This document shows, one piece after another, positions 8,212 to 17,549 of a stretch of 39,794 bases of DNA. Positions within the stretch are counted from its first letter, which is position 1. Each line of letters opens with the position of its first letter. The translations under genes and the position numbers were made by a program. Origin of the DNA: an uncultured Flavobacteriaceae bacterium (lineage in GTDB: Bacteria > Bacteroidota > Bacteroidia > Flavobacteriales > Flavobacteriaceae); NCBI GenBank assembly GCA_938011315.1, contig CALLUG010000040.1:1-39794 (forward strand), given 5' to 3'. The notes under the pieces are model-generated. The model had not been told where the DNA came from. It made no database searches and worked only from the letters and a program-made list of their open reading frames with translations.

Positions 8212-8778
8212 TTATTCTTTTATGCGCTCTTTATAAGTGCCTTTTTCTGTTTCAACTTTAATTTTATCGCCTTCATTAATAAATAAAGGTACCATTATTG
8301 TAGCTCCCGTTTCTACTGTTGCTGCTTTTGTTGCATTTGTAGCTGTATTCCCTTTTATACCGGGTTCTGTTGCTGTTATTTCTAAGATAACACTTGCTGG
8401 CATATCGACCGATAGGGGTGCATTGTCTTCAGAATTTATAATAACGGTAACAACCTCACCTTCTTTCATTAATTCTGGTTTGTCTAAGGCTGCTTTGGTT
8501 AGTTGAATTTGCGAGTAATCTTCTTGGTTCATGAAATGAAAAAAATCGCCATCATTGTATAAAAATTGAAATTTATGTGTTTCTACCCTAACGTCTTCTA
8601 GTTTATGTCCTGCCGAAAAGGTATTGTCAATCACTTTTCCGTTAGTTACACTTTTTAGTTTTGTTCTTACAAAAGCGGGGCCTTTACCTGGCTTTACGTG
8701 TAAAAATTCTATAATTTTATAAATATCATGATTGTACTTAATACACAATCCGTTTCTTATATCTGATGTAGTTGCCAT
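8212..8778 (-). CDS. efp: Translation elongation factor P
   Basis: At 188 residues this is a full-length EF-P with a KOW-like N-terminal domain and two OB domains. The tip loop reads PGKGPAF with the modifiable residue Lys32. EF-P enters the ribosomal E site and relieves stalling at consecutive prolines. The gene is embedded in the lipid A block, 17 bp after lpxA and 9 bp before the LpxD-like gene, so its expression is probably tied to envelope synthesis. The assignment is secure. Confidence 0.95.
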   Translation of the reverse strand: MATTSDIRNGLCIKYNHDIYKIIEFLHVKPGKGPAFVRTKLKSVTNGKVIDNTFSAGHKLEDVRVETHKFQFLYNDGDFFHFMNQEDYSQIQLTKAALDKPELMKEGEVVTVIINSEDNAPLSVDMPASVILEITATEPGIKGNTATNATKAATVETGATIMVPLFINEGDKIKVETEKGTYKERIKE

Positions 8779-8795
8779 AATTTTAATTTATTGTT

Positions 8796-9581
8796 CTAGT
8801 TTGATTTAAAGTAGCCTTTCATAATACCACGATGTGAATTTTTTATAAATTGTAAAATTTCGTCTCGTTCGGGGGTTGCTTCCATTTCGGCTTCAATTAT
8901 TTCTGAGGCTTGACTGTTGTTATAATTTTTTTGGTAAAGAAATCGATATATATCTTGAATTTCTTTTATTTTTTCTGAAGTAAACCCTCTACGTCTTAAA
9001 CCAACAGAGTTAATACCTACATAAGATAGGGGTTCTCTTGCTGCTTTTACAAATGGAGGTACATCTTTTCTAACTAATGATCCTCCTGTTACAAAAGCAT
9101 GATTACCAATAGAGCAAAACTGATGTACGGCTGTCATACCTGCTAATACGACATAATTTCCCACAACAATATGTCCAGCCAAGGTGCTGTTGTTTGAAAA
9201 AATACAATTATCTCCAACCAAACAATCGTGTGCTATATGGCAGTATGCCATAATTAAGCAGTTATTACCGATTACTGTTTTCATTCTATCGGTTGTACCT
9301 CTATTTATGGTAACACACTCTCGTATAGTTACATTATCGCCTATTATAGTGAGTGTATCTTCATCTTTGTATTTTAAGTCTTGTGGAATGGCTGAAATTA
9401 CTGCGCCCGGGAAGATGCTGCAATTTTTACCTATACGAGCGCCTTCCATTATGGTAACATTAGAGCCTATCCAGGTGCCCTCACCAATAACAACATCGTT
9501 ATTAATGGTGGCAAAAGGTTCTATAACTACATTTTTGGCAATTTTTGCTCCTGGGTGTACGTATGCGAGTGGTTGGTTCAT
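8796..9581 (-). CDS. lpxA: UDP-N-acetylglucosamine acyltransferase
   Basis: A 261-residue acyltransferase of normal LpxA length made of left-handed beta-helix hexapeptide repeats (about 1-190) and a helical C-terminal domain. YCHIAHDCLVGDN holds the catalytic histidine segment, and the FVTGGSLVRKDVPPFVKA stretch with GLRRRGF is diagnostic for LpxA. It transfers a 3-hydroxyacyl group from ACP to UDP-GlcNAc, the first step of lipid A synthesis in the cytoplasm. It begins 3 bp after lpxC-fabZ and is followed by efp, in an evident operon. Confidence 0.95.
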   Translation of the reverse strand: MNQPLAYVHPGAKIAKNVVIEPFATINNDVVIGEGTWIGSNVTIMEGARIGKNCSIFPGAVISAIPQDLKYKDEDTLTIIGDNVTIRECVTINRGTTDRMKTVIGNNCLIMAYCHIAHDCLVGDNCIFSNNSTLAGHIVVGNYVVLAGMTAVHQFCSIGNHAFVTGGSLVRKDVPPFVKAAREPLSYVGINSVGLRRRGFTSEKIKEIQDIYRFLYQKNYNNSQASEIIEAEMEATPERDEILQFIKNSHRGIMKGYFKSN

Positions 9582-9584
9582 AAG

Positions 9585-10985
9585 TTATTGTTTTTTTACA
9601 ATTTTGGCCATTAATTCTGCTTCTGCGCATAATTTTTCATTTACGTAAGCATACCCTTGCATATGACAAATGCCTCTTCGTATTGGGCTAATTAAATCGC
9701 ATTTGAATATTATAGTATCTCCTGGCACTACTTTTTGTTTAAATTTAACGTTGTCCATCTTCATGAAAAAAGTTAAATAATTTTCTGGATCTGGTACCGT
9801 ACTTAAGACCAATATGCCTCCTGTTTGTGCCATAGCTTCTATAATTAAAACTCCAGGCATTACTGGTGTTCCGGGGAAATGCCCTGCAAAGAAAGACTCG
9901 TTCATAGTGACACTTTTTGTTCCTATAACATGTGTTTTACTTAGCTCAAAAATTTTATCTATAAACAAAAAAGGTTGTCTATGCGGCAGCATATCCATTA
10001 TTTGGGTAACATCCATTAATGGAGCTGCGCTTAAGTTTATTTCTGGTACATTATTACGTTTTTCTGTTTTTATAATTTTAGCCATTTTTTTTGCAAACTG
10101 AGTGTTTACAAAATGACCAGGCTTATTAGCAATTACTTTACCTCTAATTCTTGTACCAATTAATGCCAAATCGCCTACAACATCTAGTAGTTTATGCCTT
10201 GCTGCTTCGTTTGGGTGATGCAACGTTAGATTGTCTAGAATACCGTTCGATTTTATTGCAATATTATCTTTTTTAAAGGCACTCTTAAGGCGATCCATTG
10301 TGGCATCGGATATAACTTTATCTACATAAACAATAGCATTGTTTAAGTCGCCTCCTTTAATTAGCCCATGTTCTAGGAGCATTTCTATTTCATGCAAGAA
10401 ACTAAATGTTCTAGAGTCTGATATTTCTGTTTTAAAATCTGTTAGGTGTTGTAATGTCGCATTTTGCGTCCCTAATACTTTTGTTCCAAAATCGACCATA
10501 GTGGTGACTTGGTACTCCTCCGATGGGATTACTGTAATTTCACTCCCTGTTTCTTCGTCTATATAAGAAATAACATCGCTTATAATATATTCTTCTCTGT
10601 TGGCTTCTTGCTCTATAATTCCTGCAGACTCTATCGCTTCAATAAAGTGCTTTGAAGAGCCATCCATAATTGGGGGTTCTGAGGCGTTTAATTCTAAAAT
10701 AACATTATCCACTTGCAGGCCTACTAATGCAGCTAAAACGTGCTCGCAAGTTTGTATTTTTACATTGTTTTTTTCTAAGCAAGTGCCACGTTGTGTGTCT
10801 GTAACATAGTTAGCATCTGCTTCTACAATAGGTGTACCTTCTAGGTCTACTCGCTTAAAGGTGTATCCATTATTTTCTGATGCAGGCTTAAATGTTAACA
10901 CAACTTCTTTGCCTGTATGAAGTCCTACGCCTGTAAGCGAAACCTCTTTGGCTATAGTAGTTTGCTTAAATTCAGTCTTAATCAT
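9585..10985 (-). CDS. lpxC: Bifunctional LpxC deacetylase / FabZ dehydratase
   Basis: This 466-residue protein fuses two enzymes, as is usual in Bacteroidota. Residues of about 1-300 are LpxC, the zinc-dependent UDP-3-O-acyl-GlcNAc deacetylase: [10 protein letters not shown] at the start, CEHVLAAL with a zinc-ligand His near residue 82, and [22 protein letters not shown] with the later ligands. Residues of about 318-466 are FabZ, a hotdog-fold 3-hydroxyacyl-ACP dehydratase with the catalytic His and Glu in [20 protein letters not shown]. The fusion joins the committed lipid A step to fatty-acid elongation. It overlaps lpxD by 8 bp and is 3 bp from lpxA. Confidence 0.95.
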   Translation of the reverse strand: MIKTEFKQTTIAKEVSLTGVGLHTGKEVVLTFKPASENNGYTFKRVDLEGTPIVEADANYVTDTQRGTCLEKNNVKIQTCEHVLAALVGLQVDNVILELNASEPPIMDGSSKHFIEAIESAGIIEQEANREEYIISDVISYIDEETGSEITVIPSEEYQVTTMVDFGTKVLGTQNATLQHLTDFKTEISDSRTFSFLHEIEMLLEHGLIKGGDLNNAIVYVDKVISDATMDRLKSAFKKDNIAIKSNGILDNLTLHHPNEAARHKLLDVVGDLALIGTRIRGKVIANKPGHFVNTQFAKKMAKIIKTEKRNNVPEINLSAAPLMDVTQIMDMLPHRQPFLFIDKIFELSKTHVIGTKSVTMNESFFAGHFPGTPVMPGVLIIEAMAQTGGILVLSTVPDPENYLTFFMKMDNVKFKQKVVPGDTIIFKCDLISPIRRGICHMQGYAYVNEKLCAEAELMAKIVKKQ

Positions 10986-12009
10986 TATTATTGATGAGTT
11001 TTTTTTCTAAATTATTTATGGTTTTCATAATTTTTGGTAGGTTTTTAAAATACACATACGATTTGTTCCAATCGCCATAACCAAAAGATGGTGAGCCTTG
11101 TAATATCTCACCGTCTTTTACGTTTCGTCCAACGCCAGACTGTGCTTGTATTTTTACATTATTGCCAACAATAATATGTCCTGCCATACCAACTTGTCCT
11201 CCTATTTGGCAGCCCTCTCCTACTTTTGTAGATCCTGCGATTCCTGTTTGTGCTGCTATTACTGTGTTTTTTCCAATTTCAACATTATGTGCAATATGGA
11301 CTTGATTGTCTAGCTTAACACCTTTTCGTATTACAGTAGAACCTAAGGTTGCTCTATCTATGGTTACTGCAGCGCCCAAATCGACATAATCTTCCAAAAT
11401 AACGTTTCCTATTTGTGGTACTTTTGAATATTCTCCTTTATCGTTTGGTGCAAAACCAAAACCATCCGTGCCAATTATTGCTCCAGAATTTAAAACACAA
11501 TGATTACCAATAATACACTCATAGTATATTTGAACTCCAGAAAAAAGTGTTACGTCGTTGCCTATAACGACATTATCTCCAATATAGGTGTTAGGATAAA
11601 TTTTTACATTATTACCAATTTTTACGTTATCACCAATATACGAAAATGCACCTATATATATATTATCGCCATAAGTAGCAGAGTCTGAAATAAAACTAGG
11701 CTGCTCTATCCCCGATTTATTCATCTTTATTTGCTTATAGTATTCTAGTAGTTTAGAAAAGGCTTTGTAAGCATCTGGTACTCGTATTAGGGTGGTTTCT
11801 ATTTCAAACTCAGGAACAAAGTCTTCGTTTACAATAGTAATAGATGCTTTTGTGCTATATATATATTGTGTGTATTTGGGATTTGATAAAAATGTAAGAG
11901 ATCCTTTTACACCTTCTTCTATTTTTGATAGTTTAGAAACTTCTTCGTTGGGATTACCATCGATTTTGCCTTCTAAAATTTCGGCTATTTGTTTTGCGGT
12001 AAATTTCAT
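10978..12009 (-). CDS. lpxD: UDP-3-O-(3-hydroxyacyl)glucosamine N-acyltransferase
   Basis: A full-length LpxD: an N-terminal nucleotide-binding domain (about 1-100, [14 protein letters not shown] start), a long run of hexapeptide repeats, [20 protein letters not shown] with the catalytic histidine, and a C-terminal helix. The open frame extends three codons further to a TTG at 12018, but the ATG at 12009 matches the family start and is chosen. The enzyme adds the second 3-hydroxyacyl chain in lipid A synthesis. It overlaps lpxC-fabZ by 8 bp and follows the HD-domain gene, forming the head of the lipid A run. Confidence 0.93.
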   Translation of the reverse strand: MKFTAKQIAEILEGKIDGNPNEEVSKLSKIEEGVKGSLTFLSNPKYTQYIYSTKASITIVNEDFVPEFEIETTLIRVPDAYKAFSKLLEYYKQIKMNKSGIEQPSFISDSATYGDNIYIGAFSYIGDNVKIGNNVKIYPNTYIGDNVVIGNDVTLFSGVQIYYECIIGNHCVLNSGAIIGTDGFGFAPNDKGEYSKVPQIGNVILEDYVDLGAAVTIDRATLGSTVIRKGVKLDNQVHIAHNVEIGKNTVIAAQTGIAGSTKVGEGCQIGGQVGMAGHIIVGNNVKIQAQSGVGRNVKDGEILQGSPSFGYGDWNKSYVYFKNLPKIMKTINNLEKKLINNND

Positions 12010-12034
12010 CGGAGACAAAAATATAAAAAATGGA

Positions 12035-13264
12035 TTAAAGTTTGTCCTTTGGGTAACATATATAATATTTTGTTACTGGCTTTGATATTACTTCTGAGTT
12101 TAACAAATCGGATGCCTTGGTAATATCAATTATTTTTCCTGACTTAAGCAAGATATTAATTGCCTGTTTTTTTGTTTGGTAAGCTTGGTTTGTAATTGTG
12201 CCTTTAAACACAAAGTAATTTGCTTGTGCTACACTTAGTTGTTGTGTTTTTGTTATGCTCAAAATATGTTTATTAACATCGTTTAATGCAATAGCTGTAT
12301 TTGTGAGTTTTATTTTTAGTAAATTTCTGTTAATTATCATTTTAGAGAGTTTGCTTAGCACGAAATCTTTATGGTGCTGCCATTGTTTCATTGCCAAAAT
12401 AATATCATAATCGTCTAAGCTAGAAAATGTGCTCAACGCAGTTAGGTCAAACTTTTTTTTATGAATATCATTTTTTAAGAAGAATTGCAAAACACTATTT
12501 GTAGTTACAGTACAGCCTTGCTTGGTTAACTCTTTTGCTCTTTGCAATACTCTAATGAGTAATTGCTCTGCAACTAAGCTTGTTTTATGCAAATATACCT
12601 GCCAGTACATTAGGCGTCTTGCTGTTAAAAACTTTTCTACGGAGTAAATTCCTTTTTCCTCTACAACAAGTGTGTCGTTTACAACGTTTAGCATTGTAAT
12701 TAAGCGTTCGCTATTTACATTACCCTCCGCAACACCTGTATAAAAACTATCGCGTTTTAAATAATCGGCTCTATCAACATCAAGTTGCCCAGAAATAAGC
12801 TGATGCATAAACTTTTTAGGATACTCGCCTTTAAAGATTTGGATTGCTAGGCTTAATGCTCCGTGAAACTCAATATTTAATTCATTCATAAACAGTAATG
12901 AAATCTCTTCGTGAGAAATATCATTTACAATACTATGCTCCATAGCATGACTAAAAGGGCCATGACCAATATCGTGTAGCAAAATAGCAATAAGCAAAGC
13001 TTGTTCCTCTTCAGTAGAAATCGCAACCGCCTTAAAGCGAAGTATTCGTATGGCTTTTTGCATTAAGTGCATACAGCCTAGTGCATGATGAAATCTAGTG
13101 TGATGTGCCCCTGGATATACTAGATACGATAAGCCCATTTGGCTAATCCGTCGTAATCGCTGAAAATAGCGGTGTTCTATTAAATCAAAAATTAACGAAT
13201 TGGGTATTGTAATAAATCCGTAAATTGGGTCGTTAAATATTTTGAGTTTATTTTTAGAATCCAT
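12035..13264 (-). CDS. HD-domain phosphohydrolase
   Basis: This 409-residue protein starts [12 protein letters not shown] and has HTRFHHALG followed by the metal-binding HD pair in [16 protein letters not shown], and [16 protein letters not shown], all typical of the dNTPase-like HD family that includes SamHD1 and bacterial dGTPase homologues. It is likely a cytoplasmic nucleotide phosphohydrolase, but substrate specificity cannot be read from the sequence. It lies 25 bp ahead of lpxD on the same strand and is divergent from porX, with both promoters probably in the 85-bp gap. The same HD gene commonly heads the lpx run in Flavobacteriia. Confidence 0.88.
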   Translation of the reverse strand: MDSKNKLKIFNDPIYGFITIPNSLIFDLIEHRYFQRLRRISQMGLSYLVYPGAHHTRFHHALGCMHLMQKAIRILRFKAVAISTEEEQALLIAILLHDIGHGPFSHAMEHSIVNDISHEEISLLFMNELNIEFHGALSLAIQIFKGEYPKKFMHQLISGQLDVDRADYLKRDSFYTGVAEGNVNSERLITMLNVVNDTLVVEEKGIYSVEKFLTARRLMYWQVYLHKTSLVAEQLLIRVLQRAKELTKQGCTVTTNSVLQFFLKNDIHKKKFDLTALSTFSSLDDYDIILAMKQWQHHKDFVLSKLSKMIINRNLLKIKLTNTAIALNDVNKHILSITKTQQLSVAQANYFVFKGTITNQAYQTKKQAINILLKSGKIIDITKASDLLNSEVISKPVTKYYICYPKDKL

Positions 13265-13325
13265 TAATACAATATCTAATTATCCATAATTCTATCTGTG
13301 CACTTACAATCATAACATTATAATA

Positions 13326-13333
13326 CAAACGTA
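13326..13333 (-). promoter_or_regulatory. Candidate -7 box for the HD-lpx operon
   Basis: The minus strand reads TACGTTTG (TAnnTTTG). It lies directly beside an opposing box for porX. No clear -33 box is seen. Confidence 0.4.
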
Positions 13334-13334
13334 A

Positions 13335-13342
13335 TACACTTG
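13335..13342 (+). promoter_or_regulatory. Candidate -7 box for porX
   Basis: TACACTTG differs from TAnnTTTG at one position and ends 7 nt before the porX ATG, so the leader would be extremely short. Confidence 0.35.
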
Positions 13343-13349
13343 CAAATAT

Positions 13350-14903
13350 ATGAACAACATAAACATTCTTTGGGTCGATGATGAAATAGATTTACTAAAA
13401 CCTCATATTCTGTTTTTAGAAAAAAAGAATTATAAAGTTACCAAATGCCAAAGCGGCACCGAGGCAATAGATATTATAGACACCAAAATGTTTGATATTG
13501 TTTTTTTGGACGAAAATATGCCAGGGCTTACAGGCATTGAGACACTGTCGGGGTTAAAAGAAAAACACCCAAATCTTCCTATTGTTATGATTACCAAAAG
13601 TGAAGAAGAGTATATTATGGAAGAGGCCATTGGCAGTAAAATAGCAGACTACTTAATAAAACCCGTAAACCCCAGTCAAATCTTACTAAGTTTGAAGAAA
13701 AACTTAGACCATACACGTTTAATTACTGAAAAAACAACATCTAATTACCAACAAGAGTTTAGAAAAATCGCTATGGATTTGGCCATGGTAAACAGCTACG
13801 AAGAGTGGGTAAGTTTATATCAAAAATTAATTTATTGGGAAATTGAACTAGAAGCTATTGACGACCCTGCTATGTTTGAGATTTTAGAATCTCAAAAAAA
13901 TGAAGCCAACTTACATTTTAGCAAATTTATAGACAAAAACTACCCTGAGTGGTTTAAAACTCCAGAGGACGCCCCTACATTATCACACAATTTATTTAAA
14001 ACAAAAGTTGTTCCGCATTTAACCAACACACAACCTAGTTTACTAATTGTTATCGATAATTTACGCTACGACCAATGGAGAGTCCTTGAGCCTATTGTTA
14101 ATAATTATTACAAAACCGCGCAGGAAGAAGCCTACTTTAGCATACTCCCCTCTACAACACAATATGCAAGAAATGCCATATTTTCTGGTCTAATGCCTAA
14201 CCAAATGGAAGACAAGTATCCTAACTACTGGAAGAATGATATTGACCAAGGAGGTAAAAACTTATATGAAGGTGAGTTTTTAGATACGCAAATAAAACGC
14301 TTAGGTCTTAATCATTTAAAACATGAATATTTTAAAATTACCAATTTAAAATCGGGCAAAAAACTTGCGGAAAATTTTAAATCTAAAAAAGAAAATGATT
14401 TGACTGTTATTGTTTACAACTTTGTAGATATGCTATCGCACTCAAAAACAGAGATGGAAGTCATTAAAGAATTAGCATCCAACGACAAAGCATACCGTTC
14501 CTTAACCAGCAGTTGGTTTAAAAACTCCCCGCTATTGGACATTATTTCCCAAGCACAACAGCTAGGGTTTAAACTAATGATTACAACAGATCATGGTACT
14601 ATCAATGTCAAAAATCCTTCAAAAGTTATTGGAGACAAGGACACGAGTTTAAATTTAAGGTACAAAACAGGGCGGAGTTTAACTTACGACAATAAGGATG
14701 TGCTTGTTTCTAAAACCCCCAAACAAATAGGCTTGCCATCTATAACTATGAGTAGCTCGTTCATTTTTGCAAAAAATGATTTGTTTTTTGCTTACCCCAA
14801 TAATTATAATCATTATGTAAGTTATTACCGTAACACCTATCAACACGGCGGAATTTCTTTAGAAGAAATGATTATTCCTTTTATTTTCTTAACCCCCAAG
14901 TAG
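13350..14903 (+). CDS. porX: T9SS response regulator with PglZ/phosphatase domain
   Basis: A 517-residue protein. Residues of about 1-122 are a response-regulator receiver domain with the acidic pair Asp10/Asp11, phospho-acceptor Asp54 (FLDENMPG) and Lys83. After a helical linker, residues of about 205-517 form a PglZ/alkaline-phosphatase-superfamily domain with metal-site segments LIVIDNLRYDQW, STTQYARNAIFSG, MITTDHGTINV and QHGGISLEEM. This is the PorX architecture; in Porphyromonas gingivalis PorX acts with the kinase PorY and sigma factor SigP to control type IX secretion, and its PglZ domain hydrolyses nucleotides. The putative T9SS cargo at the left edge fits this context. tsaE follows on the same strand, probably from its own promoter. 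Confidence 0.93.
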   Translation: MNNINILWVDDEIDLLKPHILFLEKKNYKVTKCQSGTEAIDIIDTKMFDIVFLDENMPGLTGIETLSGLKEKHPNLPIVMITKSEEEYIMEEAIGSKIADYLIKPVNPSQILLSLKKNLDHTRLITEKTTSNYQQEFRKIAMDLAMVNSYEEWVSLYQKLIYWEIELEAIDDPAMFEILESQKNEANLHFSKFIDKNYPEWFKTPEDAPTLSHNLFKTKVVPHLTNTQPSLLIVIDNLRYDQWRVLEPIVNNYYKTAQEEAYFSILPSTTQYARNAIFSGLMPNQMEDKYPNYWKNDIDQGGKNLYEGEFLDTQIKRLGLNHLKHEYFKITNLKSGKKLAENFKSKKENDLTVIVYNFVDMLSHSKTEMEVIKELASNDKAYRSLTSSWFKNSPLLDIISQAQQLGFKLMITTDHGTINVKNPSKVIGDKDTSLNLRYKTGRSLTYDNKDVLVSKTPKQIGLPSITMSSSFIFAKNDLFFAYPNNYNHYVSYYRNTYQHGGISLEEMIIPFIFLTPK

Positions 14904-14957
14904 CAGTTTAGAATTACTAAAAACATCGACAAAATACATTTTAGCTGCGATTTTAAC

Positions 14958-14965
14958 TATATTTG
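14958..14965 (+). promoter_or_regulatory. Candidate -7 box for tsaE, informs the start codon
   Basis: TATATTTG matches TAnnTTTG exactly and ends one base before the first possible tsaE ATG (14967). If it is used, transcription would begin at or after that ATG, favouring the in-frame ATGs at 14973 or 14979. No good -33 box was found. Confidence 0.5.
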
Positions 14966-14966
14966 C

Positions 14967-15398
14967 ATGCGTATGAAAATGTTATCTTTAAACTTTAATC
15001 TCTCTACTATAGATACTGTTGCCAATACAGTGCTCAAAGCGTTGCAAACAAAAACAGTATTGTTTTATGGAGATATGGGAGTTGGTAAGACCACCTTTAT
15101 TAATGCCTTAGTAAAGGCACTGGGAGGCAAAGACAATACAACAAGCCCAACATTTTCATTAGTTAATGAATATTGTGTGCAAAATGACTTAGTATATCAT
15201 TTTGATTTTTACAGAATTGAAAACGAAATTGAAGTTTTAGATATAGGAATTGAAGATTATTTTTATTCTGGACATTGGAACTTTATAGAATGGCCAAATA
15301 AAATTAAAACTCATTTGCCCCTTGAAGCTGATATTTTAAAACTTAAACTTATAAAAAACAATTTAAGACAAATAAGCATTATTAACCATAAAAATTGA
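14967..15398 (+). CDS. tsaE: tRNA threonylcarbamoyladenosine synthesis ATPase TsaE
   Basis: A 143-residue P-loop ATPase of TsaE length with Walker A GDMGVGKTTF, the conserved SPTFSLVNEY and HFDFYRIE motifs and WPNKI. TsaE works with TsaB and TsaD to make t6A37 in tRNAs that read ANN codons. The longest frame begins MRMKML; three ATGs lie within the first five codons, and a perfect -7 box ends at 14965, so the native start is more likely 14973 or 14979. It sits between porX and the overlapping small-ORF pair. The assignment is secure. Confidence 0.92.
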   Translation: MRMKMLSLNFNLSTIDTVANTVLKALQTKTVLFYGDMGVGKTTFINALVKALGGKDNTTSPTFSLVNEYCVQNDLVYHFDFYRIENEIEVLDIGIEDYFYSGHWNFIEWPNKIKTHLPLEADILKLKLIKNNLRQISIINHKN

Positions 15399-15602
15399 GA
15401 ATAAACGATGTGCTAAAAAATGAATTAAAAAAAACCAAAAAAGCTAAGTAAACTATGATATTATTTTGTCGGAAAAACAAATTATCTTATCGAAAACATA
15501 AGATTCTCGACCTGTGTTAACAAAATATTAACATTTAGAGATTGTTAAAGGGTAAATATATCGTTTTCTTTGGATTATTAATTAATTCAAATCCCTTATA
15601 TT
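15399..15602. other. 204-bp intergenic region with a small inverted repeat
   Basis: It contains ATCTTAT (15484-15490) and its exact complement ATAAGAT (15498-15504), a weak hairpin not followed by a T-run, and the repeated motif TTAACA. No complete Bacteroidota promoter is evident, though the small secreted-peptide gene just after must be transcribed from somewhere nearby. Confidence 0.4.
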
Positions 15603-15764
15603 ATGAAATCTAAAAAATTTATTTTAGCAATTGCCATTTTTGGTGGAATTTTAGTAACTTTACAAGCAGCAACAGTTTTTTCACAAGTAGAAAATGACAC
15701 AGAACAAGCAGCAGCATTCCCAAAAAAGTATAAAAGAGACCTCAAAAAAATTGGGTGGGGTTAA
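15603..15764 (+). CDS. Tiny secreted peptide (53 aa)
   Basis: ATG at 15603 opens a 53-codon frame ending at TAA 15762-15764. Residues 1-28 form a convincing signal peptide (MKSKKFILAIAIFGGILV then ...ATVFSQ), leaving a mature peptide of about 25 residues that ends KRDLKKIGWG. Small exported peptides with a Lys/Asp-rich, Gly-ending tail are common and poorly described in Flavobacteriia, from general knowledge of such genomes. It overlaps the next ORF by 71 bp in a different frame. Evidence for coding is the signal peptide and an intact frame; no function can be assigned. Confidence 0.55.
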   Translation: MKSKKFILAIAIFGGILVTLQAATVFSQVENDTEQAAAFPKKYKRDLKKIGWG

Positions 15765-16254
15765 TCGTAAAATAGTTAAGGGAACTATTATAGCAACATT
15801 AATTGCTGTAACGCCCTATATATTTTATTTACACGAAAGTGTTCCAGACACAAAAGTTTGGAACACTTTTTTGTTTACTTATGAGAGTAAAGGATATGAA
15901 AATGCCAACCTAGCCATGTGGTTTTACACTATGAAGGCAGTGCCTTTACTTCTTACAACTATTTGGTTTTTTACCTGTCGCCATTGGTGGTATCATGCCA
16001 TTATAGTTCCCATTTGCATGTATTCGTTTCAGTTAACGACAGCTTTTCTAGACGAAACAGATATTGGTTTTGATGACAAGTTAATTCTTTTTTACCTTGT
16101 TCCTGTTATGGCGGTTGTTATTCCATCAATTTACTTAGTTAGAGCCAAAATGTTTAACAAGCTTAATGATGCAAATAAAACAATGGAAGAACTAGAGGAG
16201 GAATTTAAACTAAAACCAAAATCTTTTTTCAAAAGGTTTTCGGATTATTTCTAA
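15694..16254 (+). CDS. Conserved Flavobacteriia membrane protein, function unknown
   Basis: The 186-codon frame has three or four membrane segments: about residues 28-46 (ends YIFYLHESVPDTKVW), 74-92 (MKAVPLLLTTIWFFTC), 97-114 and 128-147, then a charged helical C-terminus (MEELEEEFKLKPK). HWWYHAIIVPICMYSFQL is typical of a conserved but uncharacterised family next to tsaE/ald in Flavobacteriia. The first 25 residues are polar and probably not native, because they overlap the secreted peptide in another frame; a TTG at 15750 (giving LGGVNRKIVKG) is a plausible alternative start. Both readings are kept because the true start is unresolved. Confidence 0.65.
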   Translation: MTQNKQQHSQKSIKETSKKLGGVNRKIVKGTIIATLIAVTPYIFYLHESVPDTKVWNTFLFTYESKGYENANLAMWFYTMKAVPLLLTTIWFFTCRHWWYHAIIVPICMYSFQLTTAFLDETDIGFDDKLILFYLVPVMAVVIPSIYLVRAKMFNKLNDANKTMEELEEEFKLKPKSFFKRFSDYF

Positions 16255-16319
16255 CAACTTAGTTTTATTTATAAATATCGTTTCAAACTTTATTTGTACT
16301 TGATATTAATAAGCAAGCT

Positions 16320-17519
16320 ATGGACAAGTCATTATCCCCTTTTACAAAACAACAGCTTTTACCACAAGAAGAAACTTTAGAGATTACTAAAAAAAAAGGA
16401 AATCTCTTTATTGGCATCCCAAAAGAAACTTCTTTTCAAGAAAAACGTGTATGCCTTACGCCAGACGCTGTATCTGCGCTGGTTAGTAATGGCCATCGCG
16501 TACTGTTAGAAGCTGGCGCTGGAGATGGTGCCAACTATAAAGACAAAAATTACAGTGAGGCTGGCGCAGAAATTACGGATAACACAAAAAAAGTATTTTC
16601 TTGTCCTATTGTACTAAAAGTAGAACCTCTTTCACTAAAAGAAATTACATATATAAAACCGCAGAGTTTAATTATTTCTGCATTACAACTCAAAACCCAG
16701 CACAAAACATATTTTGAAGCGTTAAAAAGAAAAAAAGCAACAGCTTTAGCTTTTGAATTTATCAAAGATGAAGACGGTACATTTCCTGCCGTTAGGCAAT
16801 TAAGTGATATTGCAGGTACAGCATCGGTATTAATTGCTGCAGAACTACTTTCTAATATTAATAACGGCAATGGTCTTCTTTTTGGTAACATTACTGGTGT
16901 TCCTCCTGTAGAGGTCGTTATTATTGGCGCTGGCGCAGTAGGCCAGTCTGCCGCGCGTTCTGCAATTGGTTTATGCGCTAATGTAAAGGTGTTTGACAGT
17001 TCGGTTACTAAGTTACGTCGTTTACAAGAAAACTTGGGGCCTACAATTTATACATCTACCATACAGCCAAAAAACTTGATTAAAGCTTTAAAACGTTGCG
17101 ATGTGGCTATTGGCGCCGTAAGAGGGACCAACAGATCTCCAATTATTGTTAGTGAAACTATGGTCGAAAACATGAAAAATGGAGCACTCATTATTGACGT
17201 TAGTATTGATATGGGTGGATGCTTTGAAACCAGTGAAGTGACTAGTCATGACAAACCTATTTTTAAAAAACATGGCGTGCATCATTATTGTGTCCCAAAT
17301 ATTCCATCGCGCTATTCTAGGTCGTCGTCTTTATTGCTAAGCAATATATTTACACCTTATCTTTTAAGTATTGCAGAAAACGGCGGTATAGAACACGCAC
17401 TTCGTTTTGATCGCGGATTAAAAAACGGTCTCTACTTTTATCATGGAATTTTAACTAACAAATCTGTTGCAGAATGGTTTGGCTTAGACTACAGTGATGT
17501 AAATCTTCTTGTTTTTTAA
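16320..17519 (+). CDS. ald: Alanine dehydrogenase (AlaDH/PNT family)
   Basis: A 399-residue protein of the alanine dehydrogenase/transhydrogenase family. GIPKETSFQEKRVCLTPDAV opens the catalytic domain near residue 32, LKVEPL holds the substrate-binding Lys, and VVIIGAGAVGQSAARSA is the NAD-binding Rossmann motif. It should catalyse reversible NAD-dependent oxidative deamination of L-alanine to pyruvate. The first 30 residues or so extend beyond the roughly 370-residue bacterial standard; such an extension (SPFTKQQLLPQEE) is usual for the flavobacterial form, so the start is retained. It lies between the membrane protein and the DUF4258-type gene on the same strand. Confidence 0.85.
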   Translation: MDKSLSPFTKQQLLPQEETLEITKKKGNLFIGIPKETSFQEKRVCLTPDAVSALVSNGHRVLLEAGAGDGANYKDKNYSEAGAEITDNTKKVFSCPIVLKVEPLSLKEITYIKPQSLIISALQLKTQHKTYFEALKRKKATALAFEFIKDEDGTFPAVRQLSDIAGTASVLIAAELLSNINNGNGLLFGNITGVPPVEVVIIGAGAVGQSAARSAIGLCANVKVFDSSVTKLRRLQENLGPTIYTSTIQPKNLIKALKRCDVAIGAVRGTNRSPIIVSETMVENMKNGALIIDVSIDMGGCFETSEVTSHDKPIFKKHGVHHYCVPNIPSRYSRSSSLLLSNIFTPYLLSIAENGGIEHALRFDRGLKNGLYFYHGILTNKSVAEWFGLDYSDVNLLVF

Positions 17520-17549
17520 ATCATTTTTCAAACTAAAATTTATAAAAAA

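Noticed and set aside
9184-9648. 154-codon plus-strand ORF opposite lpxA
   Set aside because: It mirrors the hexapeptide-repeat coding of lpxA and spans the lpxA/lpxC junction; no start context and no family resemblance.
15484-15504. 7-bp inverted repeat after tsaE as a terminator
   Set aside because: The stem is short and AT-rich and is followed by TCTCGACC instead of a T-run, so it does not meet the pattern of an intrinsic terminator.
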